Source: CAZAQK01 sp964535825 (GTDB lineage: Bacteria; Pseudomonadota; Alphaproteobacteria; Rickettsiales; SXRF01). Taken from it: 64,000 nucleotides of DNA. Positions 35,478 through 43,252 of this stretch are shown in pieces. A program made the position numbers and the translations under genes. Position 1 is the stretch's first letter, and each line of letters opens with the position of its first letter. The stretch is from positions 186,001-250,000 of the forward strand of contig CAZHUC010000001.1 of assembly GCA_964535825.1 (NCBI GenBank). The letters run 5' to 3'. Below the pieces are notes generated by a model that was given only the letters and a program-made list of their open reading frames with translations, ran no database searches and was not told the DNA's origin.

Positions 35478-36033
35478 GATTATACTTGGTTGTGTATTGG
35501 TGACTGGAATGTTCAGTACGGCATTTGCCGCGCCGGTCAAGTATGAGCTCATCAAGGAGAAGAGCCATTTGAAGTTCGTGGCGATACAGAATAATGCTCC
35601 GGTAACCGGCGTATTCAATGAATTTGATGCAGAGATCAGCATTGATTATGTGAAAGCTGATGAAGGCAAAATTAAGGCAACTATCAAGACCGGCAGTGTT
35701 TCTACCGATTATGAAGAAATAGAAAAGAACCTGAAATTGCCGGACTGGCTTGCAGTGAATGCATTTCCGGATGCAAAATATGAAACCACAAAGATTATGC
35801 AGGTCCCGGGTTCAACCGACTATTATGCGGAAGGTAATCTGACGCTGCGTGATAAGACCGTGCCGGTGATGCTGAATTTCCAGATCAAGGATTACGGTGA
35901 TACCGCGATCGCAGAAGGTTATGCGACCGTTAAACGCAATGATTTTGGTGTAGGACAGGGTGATTGGGTGAAAACGGACGTTATTAAAAATGAAGTCCGT
36001 GTTGAATTCCGTATCGCCGCCAAGAAGCTGTAA
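35470..36033 (+). CDS. YceI family periplasmic protein
   Basis: 187 residues. Signal peptide of 20 residues ending FSTAFA, then a lipocalin-like barrel with SHLKFVAIQNNAPVTGVFNEFDAEI, LPDWLAVNAFPDAKYE, GNLTLRDKTVPV and DFGVGQGDWVKTDVI, all YceI hallmarks. The fold binds isoprenoid chains such as quinones. It overlaps the b561 gene and is likely its electron-transfer or quinone-handling partner. A small hairpin (CTTACG-TCGT-CGTAAG) follows the stop. Confidence 0.9.
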   Translation: MRKIILGCVLVTGMFSTAFAAPVKYELIKEKSHLKFVAIQNNAPVTGVFNEFDAEISIDYVKADEGKIKATIKTGSVSTDYEEIEKNLKLPDWLAVNAFPDAKYETTKIMQVPGSTDYYAEGNLTLRDKTVPVMLNFQIKDYGDTAIAEGYATVKRNDFGVGQGDWVKTDVIKNEVRVEFRIAAKKL

Positions 36034-36049
36034 CTTACGTCGTCGTAAG
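36034..36049 (+). terminator. Short hairpin after the yceI-like gene
   Basis: CTTACG TCGT CGTAAG starts at the base after the stop codon. It is six base pairs with a tetraloop and has no T-run, so it is weak as a terminator. Confidence 0.3.
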
Positions 36050-36080
36050 CAGCACTAGCAAAATAATTTAAAGGATTCCT

Positions 36081-36671
36081 ATGTATTCTGAACGAAAGGT
36101 CAGCGCGATGATGCGCGAGCGTAAACATATGGCGTTTAGCCTGCAGATGAAATCACTGGATGAGCAGGGGCGTTTTGCCGGCTATGCCAGTATCTTCGAT
36201 GTGGTGGATAACCAGCGCGATATTATGTTGCGTGGCGCATTCTCACATACGCTGAAAGCCCGCAGAGGTGATATAAAACTTCTGTGGCAACATCAACAAA
36301 GTGAGCCTATCGGTATCATTGAGCAGGCTTTTGAAGATGAATATGGCCTGTATATACAAGGCAGGCTGCTGCTTGATGTAAAGAAAGCCAGTGAGGCGAT
36401 GGCTCTACTTAAAGCCGGAGCTGTTAAAGGGCTTTCCATCGGATACTCGCCGATACGATATACTATTGAACCTGACACAGGGATACGCTTGCTGGCCGAA
36501 GTGGATCTGTGGGAGGTAAGCCTGGTCACATTTCCTGCCAATGAAGCAGCGCAGGTGACCGTGGTTAAGCATGATGAGAATGATCATGCATGGAAAGCTG
36601 CCCAGCAGGGCGGATTCCTCATTGAGCTATCGCAGGCTCTGGACCAGGCGATCCATACGCTCCGGTCATAA
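36081..36671 (+). CDS. Prohead protease, HK97 family (peptidase U35)
   Basis: 196 residues. GYASIFDVVDNQRDIMLRGAF near residue 40, catalytic His71 in LLWQHQQSEPIG and Ser119 in VKGLSIGYSPI, and EVDLWEVSLVTFPANEAAQV at the end are the family motifs. It trims the capsid precursor during head maturation. The capsid gene follows 76 bases later. In RcGTA this is g4. Confidence 0.93.
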   Translation: MYSERKVSAMMRERKHMAFSLQMKSLDEQGRFAGYASIFDVVDNQRDIMLRGAFSHTLKARRGDIKLLWQHQQSEPIGIIEQAFEDEYGLYIQGRLLLDVKKASEAMALLKAGAVKGLSIGYSPIRYTIEPDTGIRLLAEVDLWEVSLVTFPANEAAQVTVVKHDENDHAWKAAQQGGFLIELSQALDQAIHTLRS

Positions 36672-36747
36672 TTAACAAAAGAACTTTGAAATATCACTGT
36701 GCCTTGGTTGGCGCAGCGGTTGTGTATTAACTTTAAAAGGAAATTTT

Positions 36748-37944
36748 ATGAGTATATCTGAAATTACCCAACGCGTGCACTCACTAGGCAACGCATGGGA
36801 ACAATTCAAGCAGGTGAATGACGCTCGCCTGCGTGACATCGAACACAAGGGCAGTGCTGATCCACTGTATCTTGAGAATCTCGAGAATATCAGCAAATCG
36901 CTGGATAATTACAAACAGCGCCTTGATCATATTGAAACCGCATATCAGCGCCCGCAGCTTGGTATGGAGCATAGCAATGTCGCACCTGCTCAGGCTGGTG
37001 AATACAGCAAGGCATTCGGTAATTACCTGCGCAAAGGCATGGATGCTGGCCTCGAAGCCCTGCAGACCAAAGCGCTCTCTGTGGGATCTGACCCGGATGG
37101 TGGGTATCTTGTAACACCTGCGATGTCTTCCAAGATCGTGCAGAGCGTGTTTGAGACGTCACCAATGCGCCAGCTTTCTTCCGTGGAAACCATTTCTACC
37201 GATTCGCTGGAGCTGATCGATGACCATGATCAGGCGGCAGCAGGCTGGACCGCAGAAACCGGTGCTATCAGCGAGACCAATACCCCGACGCTTGCTAAAC
37301 GGAATATCACAACCCATGAGCTTTACGCTCAGCCGAAAGCAACACAGAAATTGGTGGATGATGCAGCGGTGGATGTGGAAAGCTGGCTTTCCGGCAAGAT
37401 CGCCGATATTTTTGCGCGCAAGGAAAACACCGCGTTCATCAGCGGTGATGGTGTAGGCCAGCCACGCGGCATTCTGACCTATGCGGCAGGTACTTCATGG
37501 AATCAGATCGAGCAGGTGAATTCCGGCGCGAACGGCTCTGTGACTGCCGATGCTATCATCAACCTGTTCTACGCGCTTAAAGATGCTTACAGCAAACGCG
37601 CGAATTTCCTGATGAACCGCACGGTGGTGCAGTCCGTACGCTTACTGAAGCAGACCTCGACCAACCAGTATCTCTGGCAGCCAGGTCTTGCGACCGGTGC
37701 GCCTGATACCCTGATGGGAGTACCTGTGCATATGGCGAGTGATATGCCGATCGCGGCTACTGGCTCACTCTCTATCGCTGTAGGTGATTTCCAGGCTGGT
37801 TACCAGATCGTTGATCGTCGCGGGATTCGTATCCTGCGTGATCCGTTCACAGAAAAACCATTCGTGAAATTCTATGCGACCAAACGCGTAGGTGGGGATG
37901 TCATTAATTCTGAAGCGATCAAGCTGATGAAATTCAGTTCGTAA
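36748..37944 (+). CDS. HK97-family major capsid protein
   Basis: 398 residues. The first 75 residues form a coiled-coil delta domain likely removed by the protease. The mature part begins near ALSVGSDPDGGYLVTPAMSSKIV and has the E-loop region, the conserved MNRTVVQSVRLLK and the late GDFQAGYQIVDRRGIRILRDPF. AGGAAA precedes the ATG. In RcGTA this is g5. Confidence 0.95.
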   Translation: MSISEITQRVHSLGNAWEQFKQVNDARLRDIEHKGSADPLYLENLENISKSLDNYKQRLDHIETAYQRPQLGMEHSNVAPAQAGEYSKAFGNYLRKGMDAGLEALQTKALSVGSDPDGGYLVTPAMSSKIVQSVFETSPMRQLSSVETISTDSLELIDDHDQAAAGWTAETGAISETNTPTLAKRNITTHELYAQPKATQKLVDDAAVDVESWLSGKIADIFARKENTAFISGDGVGQPRGILTYAAGTSWNQIEQVNSGANGSVTADAIINLFYALKDAYSKRANFLMNRTVVQSVRLLKQTSTNQYLWQPGLATGAPDTLMGVPVHMASDMPIAATGSLSIAVGDFQAGYQIVDRRGIRILRDPFTEKPFVKFYATKRVGGDVINSEAIKLMKFSS

Positions 37945-37957
37945 TGAGGAGAGCAAT

Positions 37958-38371
37958 ATGAAAGATATGTATCATAATATACTGGTGAGTGCGCACGTCG
38001 ACCCTGTGACGGCGACCACAACCCAAACCTCAACAACTATCGACCTTAAGGGGTATAATGCAGCGATGGTTGTGTTCTCGTTAGGTGCAACCGGAGATAC
38101 ACTCTCTGGCAGCGTGTACTGGACTCTTAAATTACAGCACAGCAGTGACGATAGTGACTATGACGATGTGGATGCAGCTGATGTGTTAGGCGGTGTAACC
38201 AGCGTAGTAGTGGATGCCAATAGCGAAGACGAAGCACTCTTCCACTTCGGCTACACGGGTAACAAACGCTACCTTAAGGCCGTGGCAACAGCTACTGGTA
38301 CACATACCAACGGTACGCCAATGGCCGTGGTTGCCCTGCGTGGAAATGCAGCTTATTCGCCAGTAGTTTAA
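37958..38371 (+). CDS. Phage structural protein, candidate head decoration
   Basis: 137 residues, beta-rich. Motifs 'DLKGYNAAMVVFSLG', 'KLQHSSDD' and 'HFGYTGNKRYLKAVATATGTHTNGTP' are of a type found after capsid genes in many tailed phages, where the product may decorate the head. It starts 13 bases after the capsid stop with GAGGAGAG before the ATG. Assignment to a specific role is tentative. Confidence 0.6.
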   Translation: MKDMYHNILVSAHVDPVTATTTQTSTTIDLKGYNAAMVVFSLGATGDTLSGSVYWTLKLQHSSDDSDYDDVDAADVLGGVTSVVVDANSEDEALFHFGYTGNKRYLKAVATATGTHTNGTPMAVVALRGNAAYSPVV

Positions 38372-38377
38372 CCTTTA

Positions 38378-38407
38378 TTATCACCCCCGCGCAAGCGGGG
38401 GTGATAA
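38378..38407 (+). terminator. Perfect 13-bp hairpin with GCAA loop
   Basis: TTATCACCCCCGC pairs with GCGGGGGTGATAA around a GCAA tetraloop, directly after the capsid-module genes. The T-run is missing, so it may be a processing or stability element, or a member of the intergenic palindrome family. A 160-base AT-rich gap follows with no convincing gene. Confidence 0.65.
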
Positions 38408-38566
38408 TTATCCTATTGTTATATATAGAAAAATCATGGCATTGCTCAGGTTGCCTATTGTTTTTATCCTTAAGATATACTAGACTCTTCGTTAGGTTAT
38501 TTTTAAGTACCTTGGCGTAAGCTACGGAATGTGGTAGATTTTTACAAACATTGGCAAGGATAAATT

Positions 38567-38920
38567 GTGTCAAAACTGTCAAAGACCGAGCAGATCATCG
38601 CTGAAAAGACCGTATGTGTTCTGCTGATTCGTGGTGAAAGCCCAGATGCAAAACGCATATTTGCTTATGTTGCAGTGCGTGCTGATAAATTGGAAGAATT
38701 TATGGAAGCACAGAAGCAGGGCACGTTCTATCCTGAGGAATACGGTATTGTCATCGAATCTGGCGAAGGCGACCCATCTGACGAAATTCGTAAAAAAATG
38801 ACGGAAGAATATGGGTTTAACCATGATGCGATGCTGGATATACATAATCCGGAGTCGGCTCATCAGATCACCAGTAACCTCTCGACCTACATGTCGCAGG
38901 CCACAAAAGACGAAGAATAG
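38567..38920 (+). CDS. Hypothetical protein
   Basis: 117 residues, start GTG. Not recognised. Cytosolic, acidic, with VCVLLIRGESPDAKRIFAYVAVRADKLEEFMEAQKQG and FYPEEYGIVIESGEGDPSDEIRKKM. The latter resembles small conserved alphaproteobacterial proteins of unknown role. Absent from the RcGTA layout. Confidence 0.6.
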   Translation: MSKLSKTEQIIAEKTVCVLLIRGESPDAKRIFAYVAVRADKLEEFMEAQKQGTFYPEEYGIVIESGEGDPSDEIRKKMTEEYGFNHDAMLDIHNPESAHQITSNLSTYMSQATKDEE

Positions 38921-39036
38921 CGTTTTATTTCCTTTAATCTGACTGTTAACACCCCCGAATTCACGGAATCGTCATATATCGATTCCCGTGTTCTATGGTA
39001 TCCTGATAATGGATAACTATATCAATCGAGGCTGTT

Positions 39037-39777
39037 TTGGCAAACAACGGGCATATACCACCTGGAGGATTTGAACGGAGACGCCCTGGCTATCGCGGTA
39101 GCTGGCGGGCGATTCGGGATGAATCTATTGGCTTAGGTGTTGCGGAATTTGCCTCTGGTCTTACGTCACTTGGCGTTGTTGCAGTGGCTGATGATATTGC
39201 ACCAAACTTAATAAAAAGCACGAGTAAAGGGATATCAAAAGCCTTTATTGAGCCCTTCATTGAGCCGATAGAAAAGGGAATAAGTGCTGTATGCAAACTG
39301 GAAGAATGCAAGCCAGATAAAACAAAATCAAAAGAAGAGCGTTCTGAAAAACTAACGCATACTATGGTCGTATTCAGCGCAGCCTGGGTAGCAAGTATGT
39401 TGGTGAAGATCGCCAGCAGGAAGAGCCTGAATCGAGTATTCGAAGGAGGGCACATTACCCAAGATGTGAAATCAACTGGAGGCTTCTTTAAAGGTTTCTA
39501 TGAACGCAATCTGAAATTAAACCCACATGATACGAAGATCATTGTATGGGATGAAGCGGTGCATATTGGTTCACTCATACTGGTGAACACTAGCATGGCC
39601 AAAACCTCTGACAGCATGATTAAGGGCGCTAGTGACTTCCTTCAGAAAAAAATGGGTTGGTCTAAAAAACGTGCGGATGATGTTGCATCAATGGGCGTGA
39701 TATGGGAGCTGCCTAACTTTATGGGCTGGCTGGCCGGTGTGGGTGCGATCGTACATTCACATACCAAAGGACGATAA
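39037..39777 (+). CDS. Hypothetical membrane-associated protein
   Basis: 246 residues, start TTG. Not recognised. Three or four hydrophobic segments: GLGVAEFASGLTSLGVVAVA, MVVFSAAWVASMLVKIAS, HIGSLILVNTSMA and FMGWLAGVGAIVHS. Its organisation resembles the larger unrecognised proteins further on (polar ends, Ala/Gly-rich helices). Own promoter likely in the 116-base gap upstream. Confidence 0.6.
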   Translation: MANNGHIPPGGFERRRPGYRGSWRAIRDESIGLGVAEFASGLTSLGVVAVADDIAPNLIKSTSKGISKAFIEPFIEPIEKGISAVCKLEECKPDKTKSKEERSEKLTHTMVVFSAAWVASMLVKIASRKSLNRVFEGGHITQDVKSTGGFFKGFYERNLKLNPHDTKIIVWDEAVHIGSLILVNTSMAKTSDSMIKGASDFLQKKMGWSKKRADDVASMGVIWELPNFMGWLAGVGAIVHSHTKGR

Positions 39778-39817
39778 CGTACGCTGATCAACGGCAGTAA
39801 TAACTTTACCTGACTTT

Positions 39818-40021
39818 ATGAGAATCTTTATGCTCTTTTCGCGCTTCGGCAGCGAGGACGGGCATGATCTGTATTATTATCATCGAGCGAATCATTATGA
39901 AGTAGCAGATACCTTGGCCAGGTATTTCATCTGCGCAGGCTACGCAGTGGAATCTAAATACGCAGAGTTTTATCATATACACGCCGGCATTGGCCCGGCA
40001 GATAATCACCAGAAAGAATGA
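39818..40021 (+). CDS. Small hypothetical protein
   Basis: 67 residues, not recognised. Its TGA stop overlaps the ATG of the connector gene as ATGA, the same coupling seen elsewhere in the block, which is the main reason to believe it is translated. Aromatic and His-rich (LYYYHRANHYEVADTLARYFICAGY). An opposite-strand frame of equal length covers it. Confidence 0.4.
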   Translation: MRIFMLFSRFGSEDGHDLYYYHRANHYEVADTLARYFICAGYAVESKYAEFYHIHAGIGPADNHQKE

Positions 40022-40572
40022 CTATGAACGATACCAGACGATACGCGCTGGCGCGCACGGTCGCGCCGGCTACAGAACCTGTAACACTTTCCGAAGCGAA
40101 ACTCTTCCTGCGGGTGGATAGCAGCACGGAAGACAGCCTTATCACCGATATGATCGTGGCATCACGCATGCAGGCTGAGAATTTCCTGCGTCGTGCACTG
40201 ATAACGCAGACATGGAAACTATCATTCGATGAATATATGAATGAAGAGGTGCTGCTACCGGTAACGCCCGTGAATGCTATAAGCAGCATTACGGTTTTTG
40301 ATCGTGCCGGCACATCGCAGGTCATCGATACGGATGTCTACTACCTGAGTGCTGCAAAAGATATATTGAAGCTTGATACCATTTTGTTCGCGCATCGCAT
40401 CGAGGTGGTATTCACGGCTGGATATGGAGATGCTGAGGATGTACCTGCCCCAATAAAACAGGGAATATTAAGCCACATCGCAGCTATGTATGATGCGCGT
40501 GCCGGCGAGGTCGCTGGCATGCCAGATGCTGCCCAAAGGCTTTATATGCCTTTCCGTGAGGTTAGGCTATGA
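40018..40572 (+). CDS. Head-tail connector protein, gp6-like
   Basis: 184 residues, start 40018 or the ATG at 40024. VTLSEAKLFLRVDSSTEDSLITDMIVASRMQAENFLRRAL and the 'VVFTAGYGDAEDVPAPIKQGILSHIAAMYDAR' segment are hallmarks of the gp6-like connector family (RcGTA g6). It forms a ring below the portal. ATGA coupling links it to the genes before and after it. Confidence 0.9.
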   Translation: MTMNDTRRYALARTVAPATEPVTLSEAKLFLRVDSSTEDSLITDMIVASRMQAENFLRRALITQTWKLSFDEYMNEEVLLPVTPVNAISSITVFDRAGTSQVIDTDVYYLSAAKDILKLDTILFAHRIEVVFTAGYGDAEDVPAPIKQGILSHIAAMYDARAGEVAGMPDAAQRLYMPFREVRL

Positions 40573-40904
40573 GTAAGAGATCAACGGCCTCGAAGTTGCG
40601 CCATCGCCTGACATTACAGGAAGAAGTGATGACACCTGATGGGGCGGGGGGGTATGTAAGGACATGGAACGATGTGGTGCAGCTCTGGGCAGAGGTCATA
40701 TCTGTTGGCGGCCGTGAACGGTTCTTTTCGGGGAAGATACAAAGTGAAGGCACGCATCGAGTTCTGCTGCGATATCGTAATGATATTACTACTCAGCATC
40801 GCCTTGTCTTTGAAAGCAGGATATTCAACATCCGGGCCATCATGAATATGCGGGAGATGGATGATGTGTTGGAACTTATGGTAGAAGAGGGTGTAGCTGC
40901 CTAA
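40569..40904 (+). CDS. Head-tail adaptor (phage head-tail joining protein)
   Basis: 111 residues with LRHRLTLQEEV, GGYVRTWNDVVQLWAEV and IFNIRAIMNMREMDDVLELMVEEG, as in the head-tail joining family (RcGTA g7). Overlaps the connector gene by four bases (ATGA). Confidence 0.9.
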   Translation: MSKRSTASKLRHRLTLQEEVMTPDGAGGYVRTWNDVVQLWAEVISVGGRERFFSGKIQSEGTHRVLLRYRNDITTQHRLVFESRIFNIRAIMNMREMDDVLELMVEEGVAA

Positions 40905-41335
40905 CGTGTTAAGCCAACCTGCTGCTGTTTATGCAATATCGTGAGTGAGAACAACATAAGATCGATATATTGGCGGAAGCGTTTTGCCCATTCATCGTTG
41001 ATAAGTAGTTTGCAGCTTGCACCAATATCACGCAGGAACGCGATAGCACCCTCAAAACTGAACATGGAAAGTGCTTCCAGAAAGCTATCGGTATTCGGTA
41101 GAGGAATTTTCCTGGCAATAAGGTGTGAGCCTTTTATCAGCTGCTGTAATGCCTGATGCCAAGGCCTGTAGGCCTCAGCGAACATAGGATCAAGATCACC
41201 AATTGTTTTTTCGAGCTGGGTATCGATCTGAAGTAACACGGGCTGATAAATAGTTACAAATTCACTGAAGATGCGACGCGCACCTTCCGTATCCTCCTCC
41301 CCTGCGGGAGGGATTATAAGACCATACTCCCCCAT
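40901..41335 (-). CDS. Hypothetical protein on opposite strand
   Basis: 144 residues, not recognised. Helical, with IYQPVLLQIDTQLEKTIGDLDPMFAEAYRPWHQALQQLIKG. Its 3' end overlaps the adaptor stop by four bases. It interrupts the g7-g8 pair on the opposite strand, so it may be a later insertion with its own expression. Confidence 0.55.
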   Translation of the reverse strand: MGEYGLIIPPAGEEDTEGARRIFSEFVTIYQPVLLQIDTQLEKTIGDLDPMFAEAYRPWHQALQQLIKGSHLIARKIPLPNTDSFLEALSMFSFEGAIAFLRDIGASCKLLINDEWAKRFRQYIDLMLFSLTILHKQQQVGLTR

Positions 41336-41390
41336 GCCTGTATTCTAGCAGGTTTTCATGACAATTTTATGACCGTTCGGAGAAGGAAAT

Positions 41391-41795
41391 ATGTCAATAT
41401 TTGGCCATTTTTCATTACAAAAGGCATTTTATGAGCGGCTTACGGGCGATATATCTCTGATGACGCTCGTTTCTGGCGTATACGATAAAGTCCCAGAGAG
41501 CGCTGCATTCCCCTATATCTTTATTGGAGATATTGCCACTTTGGACTGGTCAAGCAAGACCACTTCAGGGATGGAATGCAGTGCGTCTGTGATGGTTTTT
41601 AGCCGTGAAGGCGGCAGGCAGGAAGCCACGCAGATAATGGAGCAAGTATATTTATTACTGCATGATGTTGATCTGACATTGGAGGATCATGAGTTAGTGA
41701 TGATACGGTTCGTATCCAGTGCAATCACTCAAGAGCAGGACGGCTGGACATATCGCGGAACAATGCGCTTCAAGGCGCTGATACAGCGTATTTAG
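41391..41795 (+). CDS. DUF3168 tail completion protein
   Basis: 134 residues. 'LQKAFYERLTGD..LMTLVSGVYDKVPESAAFPYIFIGDI', 'WSSKTTSGMECSASVMVFSREGG' and the C-terminal 'RGTMRFKALIQ' are DUF3168 features (RcGTA g8, tail terminator). GAAGGA precedes the ATG. In RcGTA the major tail protein would follow; here two reverse-strand genes do. Confidence 0.88.
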   Translation: MSIFGHFSLQKAFYERLTGDISLMTLVSGVYDKVPESAAFPYIFIGDIATLDWSSKTTSGMECSASVMVFSREGGRQEATQIMEQVYLLLHDVDLTLEDHELVMIRFVSSAITQEQDGWTYRGTMRFKALIQRI

Positions 41796-42547
41796 CGTTT
41801 AGAAAATTGCGAGAGCGCTTTGATATAGGTTGTGTATTGGGTAATGAGTGCGGATAGATCTACAGAGTCGCATGGGCTCTTGGCATACATCTCATTGTAT
41901 GAACCTTGCGCGGCAGTGAGTACGTCGTTCTGCATGCGGCCAGGCGCGTTGACGGATGCCATCTCATGACTTAGTGCCGCCATGATGATGTAATAATCGT
42001 TCTTGTCTACTTTGCCACAGCGATCGAGGAAGAAATGAATGACCAGCATATCCTCGTAGCGCTGCTTAAGCCCATCCATCGCAGATTGTGAGTCATTATC
42101 TTCCGGGGTGTAGATGTCACTTACAGAAGGTGCTTTCTGCGCCGGAGCTACAGGGGGCTGTTCAGTTGCGGCCATTGGCGGAGGCTGTGGAACAGCCGAA
42201 GGTTTTGTGCTCTCGGGCGGGTAATATTGTGGTGCTTGTGCAGCGGCTGCCGCTGGAGGTTGTGTGCCGACAGGTAATGGCTTGCGTGCGGTGAGTTCTG
42301 ATATCTTATCTTTTGCAATGTCCAGTTTGACACAAAGGAAAATAATGATCAAAAAACATACACACAGTGACAAGATAAGCTGTATGGACCGTGACCACGC
42401 AAAGCGGGTGAGCCACATACTTTGTTTGTCATCCAGTGTTTCTTTCCATTTATTGGCGATCTGGCGGTTCTCCTGAATATGCCAATACAGACACCAGGAA
42501 AATATCGCTAGCAGGACAAGCCATGTAATAATGGTTGAAAATGACAT
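41792..42547 (-). CDS. Hypothetical membrane protein with Pro-rich linker
   Basis: 251 residues, not recognised. Two N-terminal membrane helices (residues 5-22 and 54-74), then an Ala/Pro-rich linker (residues 95-140), then a 100-residue helical domain with Cys residues (LDRCGKVDKNDY, YAKSPCDS). The layout is that of an envelope-spanning protein. Overlaps the lectin-like gene by one base (TGATG), so the two are co-translated. Confidence 0.6.
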   Translation of the reverse strand: MSFSTIITWLVLLAIFSWCLYWHIQENRQIANKWKETLDDKQSMWLTRFAWSRSIQLILSLCVCFLIIIFLCVKLDIAKDKISELTARKPLPVGTQPPAAAAAQAPQYYPPESTKPSAVPQPPPMAATEQPPVAPAQKAPSVSDIYTPEDNDSQSAMDGLKQRYEDMLVIHFFLDRCGKVDKNDYYIIMAALSHEMASVNAPGRMQNDVLTAAQGSYNEMYAKSPCDSVDLSALITQYTTYIKALSQFSKR

Positions 42548-43017
42548 CAGCGATTGCGTTCTTCCGCAGTGCTACAATCAATATCAAGCTTCTTGGAATC
42601 TCCTTCTACAATCCAAGGGCGATCAAATGAGAAACAGCGATATTCGATATTAAGCATCTTGTTGCCACAGCTTGGCGCAGGATCATCCCCTAGGGTTTCT
42701 TTTTTTATCGGGATGCTGCATTTCAACTTGCCGTTACAGAGTTTGGATACGGCTTCCAAAACGTTATCTTCATGCAGTTTATTGTCGGCATTGCCATTAT
42801 ATGCAAACGGGTCTTTTCTATCATTCGTGCCCAGAGTGTAACTATTGCGGCAATTCACGCCCCATGACGCGTGCGTGATGGTAATGCTGTAGGGTGAGGC
42901 GGTTTCTTTAGCAATTTCAGCTGGTTGACTTTTTTTCATGTTCTCCATTATGTGCCATGTAAAAAACACGGCAATAATGATGGTACAAACGATTATCAGG
43001 TGAACTTTAAAAGACAT
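42547..43017 (-). CDS. Membrane-anchored SUEL/galactose-binding lectin-like protein
   Basis: 156 residues from ATG 43017 (six more codons upstream are possible). An N-terminal signal anchor spans residues 5-22. Residues 44-128 fit the SUEL rhamnose/galactose-binding lectin pattern: ITHASWGVNCRN, then VSKLCNGKLKCSIP, then LGDDPAPSCGNKMLNIEYRC. Cysteines at 56, 94, 100, 117 and 128 match expected disulfide positions. SUEL domains are best known in animals and rare in bacteria. Together with the downstream membrane gene it may present a sugar-binding face at the envelope. Confidence 0.6.
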   Translation of the reverse strand: MSFKVHLIIVCTIIIAVFFTWHIMENMKKSQPAEIAKETASPYSITITHASWGVNCRNSYTLGTNDRKDPFAYNGNADNKLHEDNVLEAVSKLCNGKLKCSIPIKKETLGDDPAPSCGNKMLNIEYRCFSFDRPWIVEGDSKKLDIDCSTAEERNR

Positions 43018-43190
43018 ACGAATTATATACCGCAAAACAATGGGTTAAGCTATTGAAATTTGTATAATAACGCTATTTTAACTGTGAAAATATTACATAA
43101 CCGTAAAGATTTTCTGAATCTGTGACGTAAGTTTTTCCCTCGTAATGGAAATGTAATAAAAAAGGGGTGTGAGCGTTAACCCTCTGTTGG

Positions 43191-43196
43191 TATAAT
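43191..43196 (+). promoter_or_regulatory. Perfect TATAAT -10 element before the 805-residue gene
   Basis: TATAAT lies 57 bases before the ATG. No good -35 is visible 17 bases upstream. The gap is otherwise AT-rich and is the only place for a start of transcription of the forward cargo genes after the reverse-strand pair. Confidence 0.45.
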
Positions 43197-43252
43197 GAAC
43201 GTGGGAAAAAGTGTAGTTTTTCCAGTTGGTTTGTAGTGGAAATAACAGGTTG

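Noticed and set aside
37958..38371. Major tail tube protein
   Set aside because: Lies directly after the capsid gene and before the connector, where decoration proteins occur; sequence resembles head-associated proteins more than tail tubes.
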